Of a stretch of 41,683 nucleotides of DNA, positions 1 through 7,250 are shown piece by piece. A program made the position numbers and the translations under genes. The stretch's first letter is position 1. Every line of letters starts with the position of its first letter. Source of the DNA: Thermodesulfovibrionales bacterium (GTDB lineage: Bacteria; Nitrospirota; Thermodesulfovibrionia; Thermodesulfovibrionales; Dissulfurispiraceae). A model generated the notes under the pieces. It was given only the letters and a program-made list of their open reading frames with translations, had not been told where the DNA came from and made no database searches. Location of the stretch: the NCBI GenBank assembly GCA_020062545.1, contig JAGUWD010000029.1:79672-121354 (forward strand), read 5' to 3'.

Positions 1-388
1 TTAAAAGCTCTATCGCATGCTTCTCTGCATCGTCTTTATGTTTTTCCACGTAAAGGGTTGGAAGCAGAACATTTTCGAGTACCGTGGCATATGGCAGCAG
101 GTAAAAATTCTGGAATACAAAACCTATGTGTTCATTTCTTATTACCGAGAGTTCATCGTCAGTGAGGTTCGAGACCTCACTGTCTGCAAGTACATAACGC
201 CCGGATGTTGGCACATCAAGGCATCCAATGAGGTTCATGAGGGTTGTCTTGCCGGAGCCCGATGTGCCCATGATGGCAACGAATTCTCCCCGGTCTATAC
301 GAAGATTTATACCGGTCAGGACCTCCACATTCTCTTCGCCTATTTTATAGGTCTTTGTTATATTTTCCATTAGACAGAGAATACTCAT
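1..388 (-). CDS. MacB/LolD-type ABC transporter ATP-binding protein (partial, cut by window start)
   Basis: The reading frame runs off the left edge of the window, so only about the first 129 residues are seen. It has the Walker A motif GTSGSGKTT (residues about 41-49) and a Q-loop VFQNFYLLP, as in the MacB/LolD family of ATPases that drive export or lipoprotein transport. The ATG at 388 is preferred because it supplies the usual short strand before ENITKTY. An ATG at 370 is the alternative, and neither has a convincing Shine-Dalgarno site. It follows a TolC-like gene and a MacA-like adaptor on the same strand, so together they should form a MacAB-TolC type tripartite exporter. A 166-bp palindromic element lies just upstream, within the presumed operon. 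The permease part would lie beyond the window. Confidence 0.88.
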   Translation of the reverse strand, partial: MSILCLMENITKTYKIGEENVEVLTGINLRIDRGEFVAIMGTSGSGKTTLMNLIGCLDVPTSGRYVLADSEVSNLTDDELSVIRNEHIGFVFQNFYLLPYATVLENVLLPTLYVEKHKDDAEKHAIELL

Positions 389-427
389 AATTTTAGCAAT
401 CTAAATTGAGCAATTCTAATTCAGAAA

Positions 428-593
428 TATATGTCAGGTGCGGCGAAAAGACTTTAAACCTTGCACTTGTAGATACATTTATCTTGTATCTATCATCTAC
501 TACATCGGATACTTGATGGATTAGTTGCTTATAATCTTTCATATACACTTGAATGAACACTTTTTAAAGTCTTTGAGCCGTGCCTGACATATA
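428..593. repeat. 166-bp palindromic element, copy 1 (MITE-like)
   Basis: This element has terminal inverted repeats of about 31 bp. The left end at 428-458 and the complement of 563-593 share TATATGTCAGG, then CGGC, then AAAGACTTTAAA, with 27 of 31 positions identical. A smaller hairpin (AGATACA and TGTATCT, about 471-491) lies inside. A copy of the same length is at 32219-32384, and a related one with different outer ends is at 4270-4438. The similarity to the 32219 copy extends left to about 401. It contains no ORF. It sits between the adaptor gene and the ATPase gene, so it should be transcribed as part of the operon. Confidence 0.85.
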
Positions 594-604
594 AAATCGT
601 CTAA

Positions 605-1681
605 TCACTTTTTTGCAGACACAGGCAGGATTAATTTTGTGGCGAGTTCGTCTCCTTCTTTGACTCCTGATATTATCTCTGTTTTTTCTTCGCCCCTGAT
701 GCCGATTTTCAGTTCCACTTTTTGAACCTTATCAGTACCCAGTACCTTATAGGCGATCTGTTTTCCCTTTTCGAATTTTATGGCTGCATTGGGAACTGTG
801 AGTATATTCTGCTTTTCATCGAAGATTATCTTTACATGTGTTGTCATTTCCGGTTTCAACAACAAGGCGTCTTCTTTAGTAACCTTCACAATGGTGAGGT
901 AATAAACGATATTGTCTTTTACAACAGGCTGCGGGTATATCTTTTCTATTGTCCCGTAGAACAGCTTACTGGGATAAGTATCTACGTAGTATTCTACCTT
1001 CTGTCCCAGCCTGACCCTTCCTATGTCTGTCTCATCAACATATATCCACATCTCAAGGCGTGTCGGATCGAGGACAGTAACGAGGTTTGCAACCTGAAGT
1101 CCTGCAACAATAGTCTCGCCTTCCTGAGCTGTAACATCAGATACGACTCCGTCAATTGGCGCATAGATCCTTGTGTATGTGAGCTTTGTCTCATGCTGTC
1201 TTAACTGTGCTGTGATATCATCTATCTTTGCCTTTGCCGCTTCGAACTGGCTCTTTGCCCTGTCAACAGCATCCTTTGTGGTGTATTCATGCTTAATGAG
1301 TTCTTTTTCCCTCTCATAGTTTATTCTGGCATAATCATAATTTGCCTTTGCCTCGTTCAGGACAGCCTTCTGTTGCTCGATGGCCTGTACAATTTCCCTG
1401 TCGTCTATAAGGGCTATAACCTGCCCTTTCTTCACCCTGTCTCCGATTTTCACATTCATTCTGAATATTGAGCCGGTTGCCCTCGCGCCTATCTTAACCA
1501 CCGCACCAACCTGGGGCTTTATGATCCCTGTCTCTACAAGCACTCCCCTTATGCTGTCCTTCTCAACCTTTGCAGTTTCCAGTATCTTTATTGACGGCTT
1601 GACAAAGAACTTTTTGTACAGGAAAAAACCGCCTGTAAGGAATATCGCAGCGATGATAATAATAAATAAAACTTTTTTCAC
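605..1681 (-). CDS. MacA/HlyD-family periplasmic adaptor (membrane fusion protein)
   Basis: A 358-residue protein that should bridge an inner-membrane transporter and the TolC-like channel. One N-terminal membrane anchor (residues about 4-24) is followed by a biotinyl-lipoyl half-motif around residues 60-90, an alpha-helical hairpin with many Lys, Glu and Ala (about 90-165), the second lipoyl half (TYTRIYAPIDGVVSD, about 168-182) and beta-barrel and membrane-proximal domains. IYAPIDGVV and the pattern GARATGSIFRMNVKIGDRVKKG are typical of the MacA/HlyD family. The gene lies 14 bp downstream of the TolC-like gene on the minus strand. The ATG at 1681 is followed directly by a Lys-Lys and hydrophobic stretch, as expected for the anchor. 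The substrate cannot be deduced. Confidence 0.92.
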   Translation of the reverse strand: MKKVLFIIIIAAIFLTGGFFLYKKFFVKPSIKILETAKVEKDSIRGVLVETGIIKPQVGAVVKIGARATGSIFRMNVKIGDRVKKGQVIALIDDREIVQAIEQQKAVLNEAKANYDYARINYEREKELIKHEYTTKDAVDRAKSQFEAAKAKIDDITAQLRQHETKLTYTRIYAPIDGVVSDVTAQEGETIVAGLQVANLVTVLDPTRLEMWIYVDETDIGRVRLGQKVEYYVDTYPSKLFYGTIEKIYPQPVVKDNIVYYLTIVKVTKEDALLLKPEMTTHVKIIFDEKQNILTVPNAAIKFEKGKQIAYKVLGTDKVQKVELKIGIRGEEKTEIISGVKEGDELATKLILPVSAKK

Positions 1682-1691
1682 AAATCCTCCG

Positions 1692-1717
1692 TTGCCTATT
1701 GCCTATCGCCTATTGCC
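1692..1717. repeat. Heptamer repeat island (TATTGCC/GGCAATA type)
   Basis: Almost four units of a TATTGCC-like heptamer (TATTGCC, TATCGCC, TATTGCC) span the end of the TolC-like gene and the short gap before the adaptor gene. The last codons of the TolC-like protein (EAIGDRQ) and its stop codon are encoded by the repeat. The same heptamer is found at 31106-31222 and 36829-36856. Confidence 0.8.
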
Positions 1718-2970
1718 TCAAGACTTTTTACTCCCGTAATTTTTTCGAGCAGTGCCTTTGATAGAATCAGGTTTAATTTTGAGATGATCAATTGCTCCCT
1801 TGCATTTGACAGAAGACTCTCAGCCTGAACAAGTGAAAGTATATCAGCCTTTCCCACCTTATACTCTCCGAATGCCTGCGAATAGTTGTGCTCTGCCTGT
1901 TTGAGTTGCTGCTCAGCGACCTTCAGTTTGTTGGAAGCAGTGGCGAAGTCTTCATAGGTCTTATGCACATCGAGCAATATGTTTCTTTTTAGTTCATTCA
2001 GTTTTTCGGCGGATACCCCCTTTTCAAACTCGGATGATTTCTGTTTGAAGAATTTGCCAAGTTCGAATATATTCCATGTGGCTGTAATACCGGCCGTCTT
2101 TTCCTCGGGAAACGATGTCCTGAATGCGCCTCCCTCTGTTTTTGAATAAGATGTGCTTAGCTGTAAAGACGGATAGAAGGTGCTGTTTGCAAGGGACTTG
2201 TTGCTTCTGGATATCTCCATGGAGTTTTCCGCCTGTTTGACTTCTGGCCTCTGGAGTGCTATGTCGGATAATTTGTTTTTATCCGGCAGCTTAATATCAA
2301 TGTCCAGAGAGCCGACAATGTCATACTGGCTGTCCAGGGACTTCCCTATCAGGGAGTTGAGTTCAGATAATGCCTTTTTAAAATCACCCTCGGCCTGAAT
2401 CAGATTATATCGTGCCTGCTCAAGCCGGACAGATGCCTGAAGGACATCGGAAAGCTTTGCAACACCGAATTTATATCTTCCCTCTGCAATCTCATGGTCT
2501 TTCTGTGCATCATGAAGCTGTATCTTTCTCTGTTCGACGGTTTTCTTTTGGGCAATGGCAGTATAAAACGCCGCCTTTATATTGTATTCGAGATCAAGGA
2601 GACTCTTTCTGACTTCCTCTTTGTCCGTATTAAGGTTAAGTCTCGCAATGTCTCTGTTTGCCCTTCTTTTGCCGCCATCAAATAGGGTATAAGATAATGT
2701 GAGGTCATAGGTTCTTGCACTGAATTCTCTGCTTGTATATAACCGCTTCTGGGATGTTGATGCATCAAGGCTCGGCAGATAGGAGGCCAGCGATGCATCA
2801 TACAATGCCTCGGTTGACCTAACTTTTATAAGGGATGCCTTGTATGAAGGAAGATTCTCCATGGCAAGGGATATGGCCTCATCGAGGGTTAATGCATAGG
2901 CTGAAGAAACAAAGACAATGAACGGGAGTGCAAGAATATATATGCGGATGCCTTTGAAAAAACTTTTCAT
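1696..2970 (-). CDS. TolC-family outer membrane efflux protein
   Basis: A 424-residue TolC/OprM-type channel protein. The N-terminal signal peptide ends ...VSSAYA, followed by LTLDEAISLAMENLPS, the usual opening of the family. Two homologous halves of long helices follow, each with the AxxxLxxAxxxYxxG pattern (EGRYKFGVAKLSDVL about residue 160, and FGEYKVGKADILSLV near residue 370). The ATG at 2970 was chosen over an in-frame TTG at 2976 because it gives a standard signal peptide. No strong ribosome binding site is visible for either. The extreme C-terminus is encoded by a heptamer repeat and is probably not conserved. With the next two genes it forms a tripartite export system. It lies 24 bp from larC but is functionally unrelated to it. 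Confidence 0.93.
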   Translation of the reverse strand: MKSFFKGIRIYILALPFIVFVSSAYALTLDEAISLAMENLPSYKASLIKVRSTEALYDASLASYLPSLDASTSQKRLYTSREFSARTYDLTLSYTLFDGGKRRANRDIARLNLNTDKEEVRKSLLDLEYNIKAAFYTAIAQKKTVEQRKIQLHDAQKDHEIAEGRYKFGVAKLSDVLQASVRLEQARYNLIQAEGDFKKALSELNSLIGKSLDSQYDIVGSLDIDIKLPDKNKLSDIALQRPEVKQAENSMEISRSNKSLANSTFYPSLQLSTSYSKTEGGAFRTSFPEEKTAGITATWNIFELGKFFKQKSSEFEKGVSAEKLNELKRNILLDVHKTYEDFATASNKLKVAEQQLKQAEHNYSQAFGEYKVGKADILSLVQAESLLSNAREQLIISKLNLILSKALLEKITGVKSLEAIGDRQ

Positions 2971-2994
2971 AGCCAATAAATTAACACATTAAAC

Positions 2995-4191
2995 TTAATG
3001 AATACAATAATGCGTAATGATTTCTTCTGCAATCTTCTTAATTGGTATTTTTGTTTTTTTTGCTATTGCCTTTAAATCCTCGTATTCAGGAGAAATATTG
3101 ACTATATTACCTTTTAAAGTGGATACCTTTATCCTCACATTCCCGTATTTCGTCTTTATCTTTTTTATCTTTCTGTCTAAAGTCCTTCTATGCGCCTTAT
3201 AAAATCTGAGGCCGATTGTAGTTGTCTCCTGAAATAATATGTTCGAGAGCTTATCGATATCGCTTTCCTCTGAGATTACTGTAAGCTTCACAGCCGGCCT
3301 GCCTTTCTTCATTATGATATTTTCTAAAAATACATCATGGGCACCTGCCTTAAAAAGCATTTCCATAACGTATTCATAAAACTGGGGATTCATGTCATCG
3401 ATATTCGTTTCGATAACTGTTACAAACTCTTTGGATTTGCCTGCATTTGCCTCTTTGCCGATTAGTATCCTCAAAGTATTGGACATATTGGCAATATCTC
3501 TGTTCCCTGCGCCGTATCCGATCTTTTCTATCGTGATTTCTGAAAGACTATAAGGGTCTGCATTCATGCCCGATACAATGGCGGCCCCTGTAGGCGTTGT
3601 AAGTTCAAAAGGAATTTCCGATGAATATACTGGATAGCCTTTTAGAAGTTCTGCTGTGGCAGGAGCAGGCACAGGGAGCATGCCGTGCTCGGTCTTCACA
3701 CTGCCGCTTCCGAGATTTATTGATGAAACATATATCTTTTCGATTCCAAGAATATCAAGGCCTATCAATGCCCCGAATATATCCACAAGACAGTCAGTGC
3801 CTCCTAATTCATGGAGATGGACTTTATCAAATGGCTCACCGTGAACCCTTGCCTCTGCCTCAAAGAGCCTTTTAAAAATGTGCAATCCTTTCTGTTTGAT
3901 TTTTTCAGATAGCTGGGAGGTTTTGATTGTTTTTTCTATATCTTTCCATTTTTTGCCTTTGGCTTTTAGCCTTTTGCCTTCAGCCTTTATTATTACATCC
4001 ACCTTTGTTGCAGAAATACTGCCTCTTAAAACCTTCTTTGATGTGAGGCTGTAATTTTGAATAGGGAGTTTTTTGAGGCCCCTTTTTATGTCCGATATAT
4101 CCACCCCGGCATCCACAAGTGCGCCGAGGCACATATCGCCGCTTATCCCTGCAAAACAGTCGAAATAGGCTATCTTTTCATGCTTAGGCAT
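2995..4191 (-). CDS. larC: LarC, nickel-pincer cofactor (NPN) nickel insertion protein
   Basis: A 398-residue, full-length LarC (formerly DUF111). The N-terminus carries YFDCFAGISGDMCLGALVDAG and, near residue 120, VHLHELGGTDCLVDI. The middle has LTTPTGAAIV, and the C-terminal LarC2 half has IETNIDDMNPQFYEYVME. In characterised lactate racemase systems, LarC is the CTP-dependent cyclometallase that inserts nickel into the pyridinium dithiocarboxylate nucleotide made by LarB and LarE. No larB, larE or larA is in this window, so the enzyme that would use the cofactor is unknown. The start ATG at 4191 is the only one that keeps the conserved N-terminal motif close to the terminus. A palindromic element and a divergent macro-domain gene lie upstream. 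Confidence 0.96.
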   Translation of the reverse strand: MPKHEKIAYFDCFAGISGDMCLGALVDAGVDISDIKRGLKKLPIQNYSLTSKKVLRGSISATKVDVIIKAEGKRLKAKGKKWKDIEKTIKTSQLSEKIKQKGLHIFKRLFEAEARVHGEPFDKVHLHELGGTDCLVDIFGALIGLDILGIEKIYVSSINLGSGSVKTEHGMLPVPAPATAELLKGYPVYSSEIPFELTTPTGAAIVSGMNADPYSLSEITIEKIGYGAGNRDIANMSNTLRILIGKEANAGKSKEFVTVIETNIDDMNPQFYEYVMEMLFKAGAHDVFLENIIMKKGRPAVKLTVISEESDIDKLSNILFQETTTIGLRFYKAHRRTLDRKIKKIKTKYGNVRIKVSTLKGNIVNISPEYEDLKAIAKKTKIPIKKIAEEIITHYCIH

Positions 4192-4269
4192 GAGGGTATT
4201 TTACACTCTTTTACTGGCTACTGGCTACATGATTCGTAATTACCATAATCAGTAAAGAAACATTTACAG

Positions 4270-4438
4270 AAGAAAAGCAGGCATGGGTGAGAAGCCTTTA
4301 TCAGCGATACCTCAGAGGCGAACCCTCCCGCTGTTTAAGGGCAATTTCAGTATTACTTTTTGCATTCAGCATCATAAACAGGCAGCAAAATAATCTCATC
4401 GCATTGATAAAGACTTTGAAACCGTGCCTGCTTTTCTT
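4270..4438. repeat. 169-bp palindromic element, variant copy 2
   Basis: The left end (4270-4303) and the complement of the right end (about 4404-4438) begin with the same 14 bases, AAGAAAAGCAGGCA, and share CTTTATCA further in, with about 28 of 34 positions identical. The inner block CAGGCACGG followed by AAAG(A/T)CTTTA matches the ends of the copies at 428 and 32219, and the total length is nearly the same. The outermost bases and the core differ. It has no coding capacity. Confidence 0.75.
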
Positions 4439-4468
4439 GGTCGGGAATTCAGGAAAGGTATTTGTTTG

Positions 4469-4498
4469 TTGAGTTCAAGGAATTTATTGGGTTATACT
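4469..4498 (+). promoter_or_regulatory. Predicted sigma-70 promoter for the macro-domain gene
   Basis: TTGAGT at 4469-4474 and TATACT at 4493-4498 are separated by 18 bp, close to the sigma-70 consensus. They lie about 30 bp upstream of the ATG, with a GGAGG ribosome binding site in between. This is pattern recognition only. Confidence 0.5.
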
Positions 4499-4526
4499 TT
4501 AAAGTCCAATTCAATGGAGGATACTT

Positions 4527-5069
4527 ATGAAGATTGTTGCAGAACATAATGTTAATAGTAAAATATTGAGGCTTGTCATGGGCGACATTACAGAGCGTGA
4601 TGTGGATGCCATTGTGAATGCAGCGAACTCACACCTACAGCATGGAGGCGGCGTTGCAGGCGCTATTGTGAGAAAGGGCGGGCAGATTATACAGGATGAA
4701 AGCAATAAAATTGGCTTTGTTCCTGTGGGAAATGTAGCTATTACCACTGCTGGTAAACTGCCTTCAAGATTTGTTATTCATGCGGTTGGTCCGAGGTTGG
4801 GAGAGGGTGATGAGGACAATAAATTGAAAAATGCAATAATAAATACTTTAATGATTGCCTCGGGGAAAGGGCTTAAAAGCATATCCATGCCTGCCATAAG
4901 CTCGGGGATATTCGGATTTCCAAAGGACAGATGTGCAAAGATACTCGTAAATGAAGCAAAGAAATTTTTGGAGGAGCATAAAGACACTTCCCTTGAAATA
5001 GTGGAATTCTGCATCTTTGATGACCTTACCCTTGGCTATTTCAAACAGGAATTTGATAAACTAAGTTGA
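4527..5069 (+). CDS. Macro-domain protein (ADP-ribose binding / probable ADP-ribosyl or O-acetyl-ADP-ribose hydrolase)
   Basis: A 180-residue single macro domain. It has the N-terminal GDITERDVDAIVNAANS (about residues 19-35), the glycine-rich ligand loop HGGGVAGAIVRKGG, the strand VIHAVGPR and the second loop SMPAISSGIFGFP. These are the elements of the MacroD/Af1521 class that bind ADP-ribose and often hydrolyse ADP-ribosyl esters or O-acetyl-ADP-ribose. The ATG at 4527 follows GGAGG at good spacing, and the gene has its own predicted promoter. It is monocistronic, with tRNA-Thr following 45 bp later. The exact substrate cannot be read from sequence. Confidence 0.93.
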   Translation: MKIVAEHNVNSKILRLVMGDITERDVDAIVNAANSHLQHGGGVAGAIVRKGGQIIQDESNKIGFVPVGNVAITTAGKLPSRFVIHAVGPRLGEGDEDNKLKNAIINTLMIASGKGLKSISMPAISSGIFGFPKDRCAKILVNEAKKFLEEHKDTSLEIVEFCIFDDLTLGYFKQEFDKLS

Positions 5070-5114
5070 AGCTTTTTGGGGATTTAGAAAGGGGGATAAA
5101 CTCTCTTTCGTTCA

Positions 5115-5186
5115 GCCGGGATAGCACAGTGGTAGTGCAGCTGATTCGTAATCAGCAGGTCGTGGGTTCGAATCCCATTCCCGGCT
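5115..5186 (+). tRNA. tRNA-Thr (anticodon CGU)
   Basis: A 72-nt cloverleaf. The acceptor stem GCCGGGA pairs with TCCCGGC, the D-stem is GCAC/GTGC, the anticodon stem GCTGA/TCAGC has loop TTCGTAA (anticodon CGT, codon ACG), and the T-arm is GTGGG TTCGAAT CCCAT. The discriminator base is T and CCA is not encoded. It lies between the macro-domain gene and the FecR operon. Confidence 0.96.
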
Positions 5187-5230
5187 TTTGTTTTCCTGAA
5201 TCTTCCAAATCTCTTCTGGGTAATTTTCCC

Positions 5231-5259
5231 TTGACTTTTTAATCAATTAGGTAATAATA
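5231..5259 (+). promoter_or_regulatory. Predicted sigma-70 promoter for the FecR/caspase/cyclase operon
   Basis: TTGACT at 5231-5236 is followed after 17 bp by ATAATA (5254-5259), with an overlapping TAATAA at 18-bp spacing. It sits about 50 bp upstream of the FecR gene start. It is the best promoter-like sequence ahead of the closely packed genes from 5308 to 12246, suggesting one transcript for them. Confidence 0.5.
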
Positions 5260-5307
5260 AAGCTATAAAATTTATCACTGCTATAAAGAGTTCTGGAGGT
5301 TTTTAAT

Positions 5308-6357
5308 ATGAAGCGGATTGTTTTTATTGTCGCTACATTCCTGTCTTTTTTCATATTTTATTCATACAGCGAGGGCGCTTCTGTCGGCAGGATATCGGAA
5401 ATGAGTGGGAGTGTCTTATACAAAGAAAAAAGCAGCGCCCCCTATCAAAAGGCTGAAAAGGGTATGGCATTGGAAAAAGGCTGTTGGGTAAAGACTGGTG
5501 CAGACGGCTGGACTGTTTTGTTGTTGTCGGATAGCAGCAGATTGACTCTGGCGAATAATACGGAACTGGAGATAACAGAATTCATTGTGAGCAAAGAAAA
5601 AAAAGATGGGATATTCAATGTTGCGCAGGGTAAACTGAGGGCATCCGTTACGCGGCTTGCAGGAGAGAAGGTAAATTATAAGATAAAGAGTCCCACAGCA
5701 GTTGCGGGAATTAAAGGCACCGAGTTCATGATGATGACGCATGGATTTGCCAATGTGTTCTTCGGAAACGAAGGACAGGTGGAGATTTCAGGCGATACAA
5801 CTCCCTCAAAACCCCTGAGTGTCGATACAATGGTACAGAACACAAGGAGCTATACACCCACAGACCCTGTCAAGGTCGAACCTGACACCCCGATTTATAC
5901 TGCTAAAAAGGATTTTGAAGCAATAACAGCAGCAGAGCCTCCAAAGGACTGGGAGATTTCGGGCAATTTGCCCAATATTATTGCGCGGTGGAATATAAAC
6001 TACGGACATTACCTCGCAGATGCAGGGAAGTATGAAGATGCACTCTATGTGTTCCAGATAGCCCTTGACCTGACAAATTTACCCGAGATCAGGAGCGATG
6101 CGAGACTGGAGAGGGGGGCGGTATATTCGAGATTTTTAAGAAATCCAGAGGCTGCGCTGGCAGAGTATCTATTAGTGATAGAAACATATCCCATAGTTCC
6201 TCAAAGAGAGACAGCACTTTATCTCGCAGGTATGACCTTATATGAACTCGGCCTCAAAGAGCAGGCAAAGGAGAAACTCCTGCAGTATAAGAAGGAATAT
6301 CCCGACGGCAAGCACATCAGCAGCGTGGAGACGATACTGAATATTTTAGATAAATGA
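5308..6357 (+). CDS. FecR-domain protein with C-terminal TPR region, exported
   Basis: A 349-residue protein with a signal peptide (residues about 1-23). A FecR domain (about 28-165) contains LEKGCWVKTGADGWTVLLLSD and the diagnostic IKSPTAVAGIKGTEF near residue 126. A linker and tetratricopeptide-like helices fill about 215-349 (for example AGKYEDALYVFQIAL and LKEQAKEKLLQYKKEYPDGK). FecR domains of this kind are best known as periplasmic regulatory partners, but no TonB receptor or ECF sigma factor is nearby, so a role as an envelope sensor or scaffold for the following genes is more likely. The start follows a clear GGAGG. It is the first gene of the operon that continues into the DUF4384, WD40-caspase and CHASE2-cyclase genes. 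Confidence 0.88.
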   Translation: MKRIVFIVATFLSFFIFYSYSEGASVGRISEMSGSVLYKEKSSAPYQKAEKGMALEKGCWVKTGADGWTVLLLSDSSRLTLANNTELEITEFIVSKEKKDGIFNVAQGKLRASVTRLAGEKVNYKIKSPTAVAGIKGTEFMMMTHGFANVFFGNEGQVEISGDTTPSKPLSVDTMVQNTRSYTPTDPVKVEPDTPIYTAKKDFEAITAAEPPKDWEISGNLPNIIARWNINYGHYLADAGKYEDALYVFQIALDLTNLPEIRSDARLERGAVYSRFLRNPEAALAEYLLVIETYPIVPQRETALYLAGMTLYELGLKEQAKEKLLQYKKEYPDGKHISSVETILNILDK

Positions 6358-6380
6358 TTTTTAGTTATGAAGGGGGGAGA

Positions 6381-7250
6381 ATGAAAATTTATTTTTTATC
6401 GCTCTTTATTATTTTTGCGTTTTTTGTTAATACTGCCCATTCAGCCCAATCCACCATCACCGAATCCGAAGGCTATGCTTGCATGGGCGAGGATAAATCG
6501 AGGAAACAGACAGAGCAGGCTGCAATGGCCGATGCAAAGAGAAAGGCGATAGAGCAGATATCGACTTATATAAAGAGCGAGACGCATGTCAAGGACTTCG
6601 AGCTTGAAAAAGATCTGGTTTCTGCTTATGCCAATGCGACAGTGAGGATTATTCAGGAGATGGAAAAAGGATGGTATAAAGACCAGTCCCTTGGAGATTG
6701 CTTTAAAATAAAGATAAAGGCAGAGGTAGTTCCTGATGAAAAGGCAATGGATATGCTCTCAAAAAGCAAACAGACAACCGATGACCCATCTGCGCCTTTG
6801 CAGGTTCGGGTCTGGACAGATAAAAAGGAATATGCAAGCGGAGATAAGATAAAAATATACATCAAAGGCAACAAGCCGTTTTATGCCATTGTCCTGTACA
6901 GGGATGTTAAAGGAGAATTGCTGCAACTGCTGCCGAATCCTTACAGAAAGGATAACTACTTCAACGGTGGGGTGATCTATGAAATCCCTTCAGGCAATGA
7001 CAGGTTTGAACTGGAGGTCAGCCCCCCTTTTGGTGAAGAAAACGTTTTCGTGTATGCGAGCACGTCTATGCTCGGAGATATAAATGTTGAGGACATGGGA
7101 GGAGTTTATCAGGTAAAGACGAGACATGTCGATATCGGAGACAGAACAAGGGGCGTTAAGCTGAAAGAAAAATCCGGAAGCAAGGGATCTTTGGCATCCG
7201 AGTTTTTTGAGGGTAGAACGACACTGAAAACAGGGGGGCATAAGAAATGA
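6381..7250 (+). CDS. Exported protein with N-terminal LPP20-like domain and DUF4384 domain
   Basis: A 289-residue protein. The ATG at 6381 was chosen because AGGGGGGAG directly precedes it and a signal peptide follows (ending ...NTAHSA). An in-frame ATG at 6354 would put the signal peptide too far in. Residues about 25-120 resemble the LPP20/FlgT-N type of domain (Ala-rich helix, then DCFKIKIKAEVVPD). Residues about 135-240 are a DUF4384 domain, with the motifs YASGDKIKIYIKGNKPFYA and LLQLLPNPY. DUF4384 is frequently found next to or fused with caspase-like peptidases. It overlaps the caspase gene start by 4 bp (ATGA), implying translational coupling. Its function is unknown; it is probably a sensory or partner subunit of the caspase protein. 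Confidence 0.85.
   Translation: MKIYFLSLFIIFAFFVNTAHSAQSTITESEGYACMGEDKSRKQTEQAAMADAKRKAIEQISTYIKSETHVKDFELEKDLVSAYANATVRIIQEMEKGWYKDQSLGDCFKIKIKAEVVPDEKAMDMLSKSKQTTDDPSAPLQVRVWTDKKEYASGDKIKIYIKGNKPFYAIVLYRDVKGELLQLLPNPYRKDNYFNGGVIYEIPSGNDRFELEVSPPFGEENVFVYASTSMLGDINVEDMGGVYQVKTRHVDIGDRTRGVKLKEKSGSKGSLASEFFEGRTTLKTGGHKK

Larger units (their letters stand above)
4192..4526. other. Divergent intergenic region between larC and the macro-domain gene
   Basis: This 335-bp stretch has no gene. It contains a short tandem of TGGCTAC near 4215-4228, a 169-bp palindromic element (4270-4438), a likely promoter for the macro-domain gene (4469-4498) and its GGAGG ribosome binding site at about 4516-4520. 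Confidence 0.7.

Noticed and set aside
17-373. Plus-strand open frame of 118 codons at the left edge
   Set aside because: It is the antisense shadow of the ABC ATPase gene, which has clear Walker A and Q-loop motifs on the minus strand.
428-593. Palindromic element as a riboswitch or a tRNA-like structure
   Set aside because: The long terminal inverted repeats, copies at other loci and lack of a recognised aptamer core favour a repeat element. An RNA role is kept only as a hypothesis in the findings.
2577-2801. Minus-strand frame of 74 codons within the TolC-like gene
   Set aside because: It is an alternate-frame shadow of a well supported gene.
5115-5186. tRNA-Thr as an integration site for a genomic island beginning at 5187
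   Set aside because: No integrase gene and no second copy of the tRNA 3' end were seen in the window, so an attachment site cannot be supported.
5187-5230. Rho-independent terminator after the tRNA
   Set aside because: There is a T-rich stretch but no stable GC stem in front of it. I found no convincing intrinsic terminator in the gene gaps I inspected.
5416-5742. Minus-strand frame opposite the FecR gene
   Set aside because: Antisense shadow; no start signal and a Cys- and His-rich nonsense composition.
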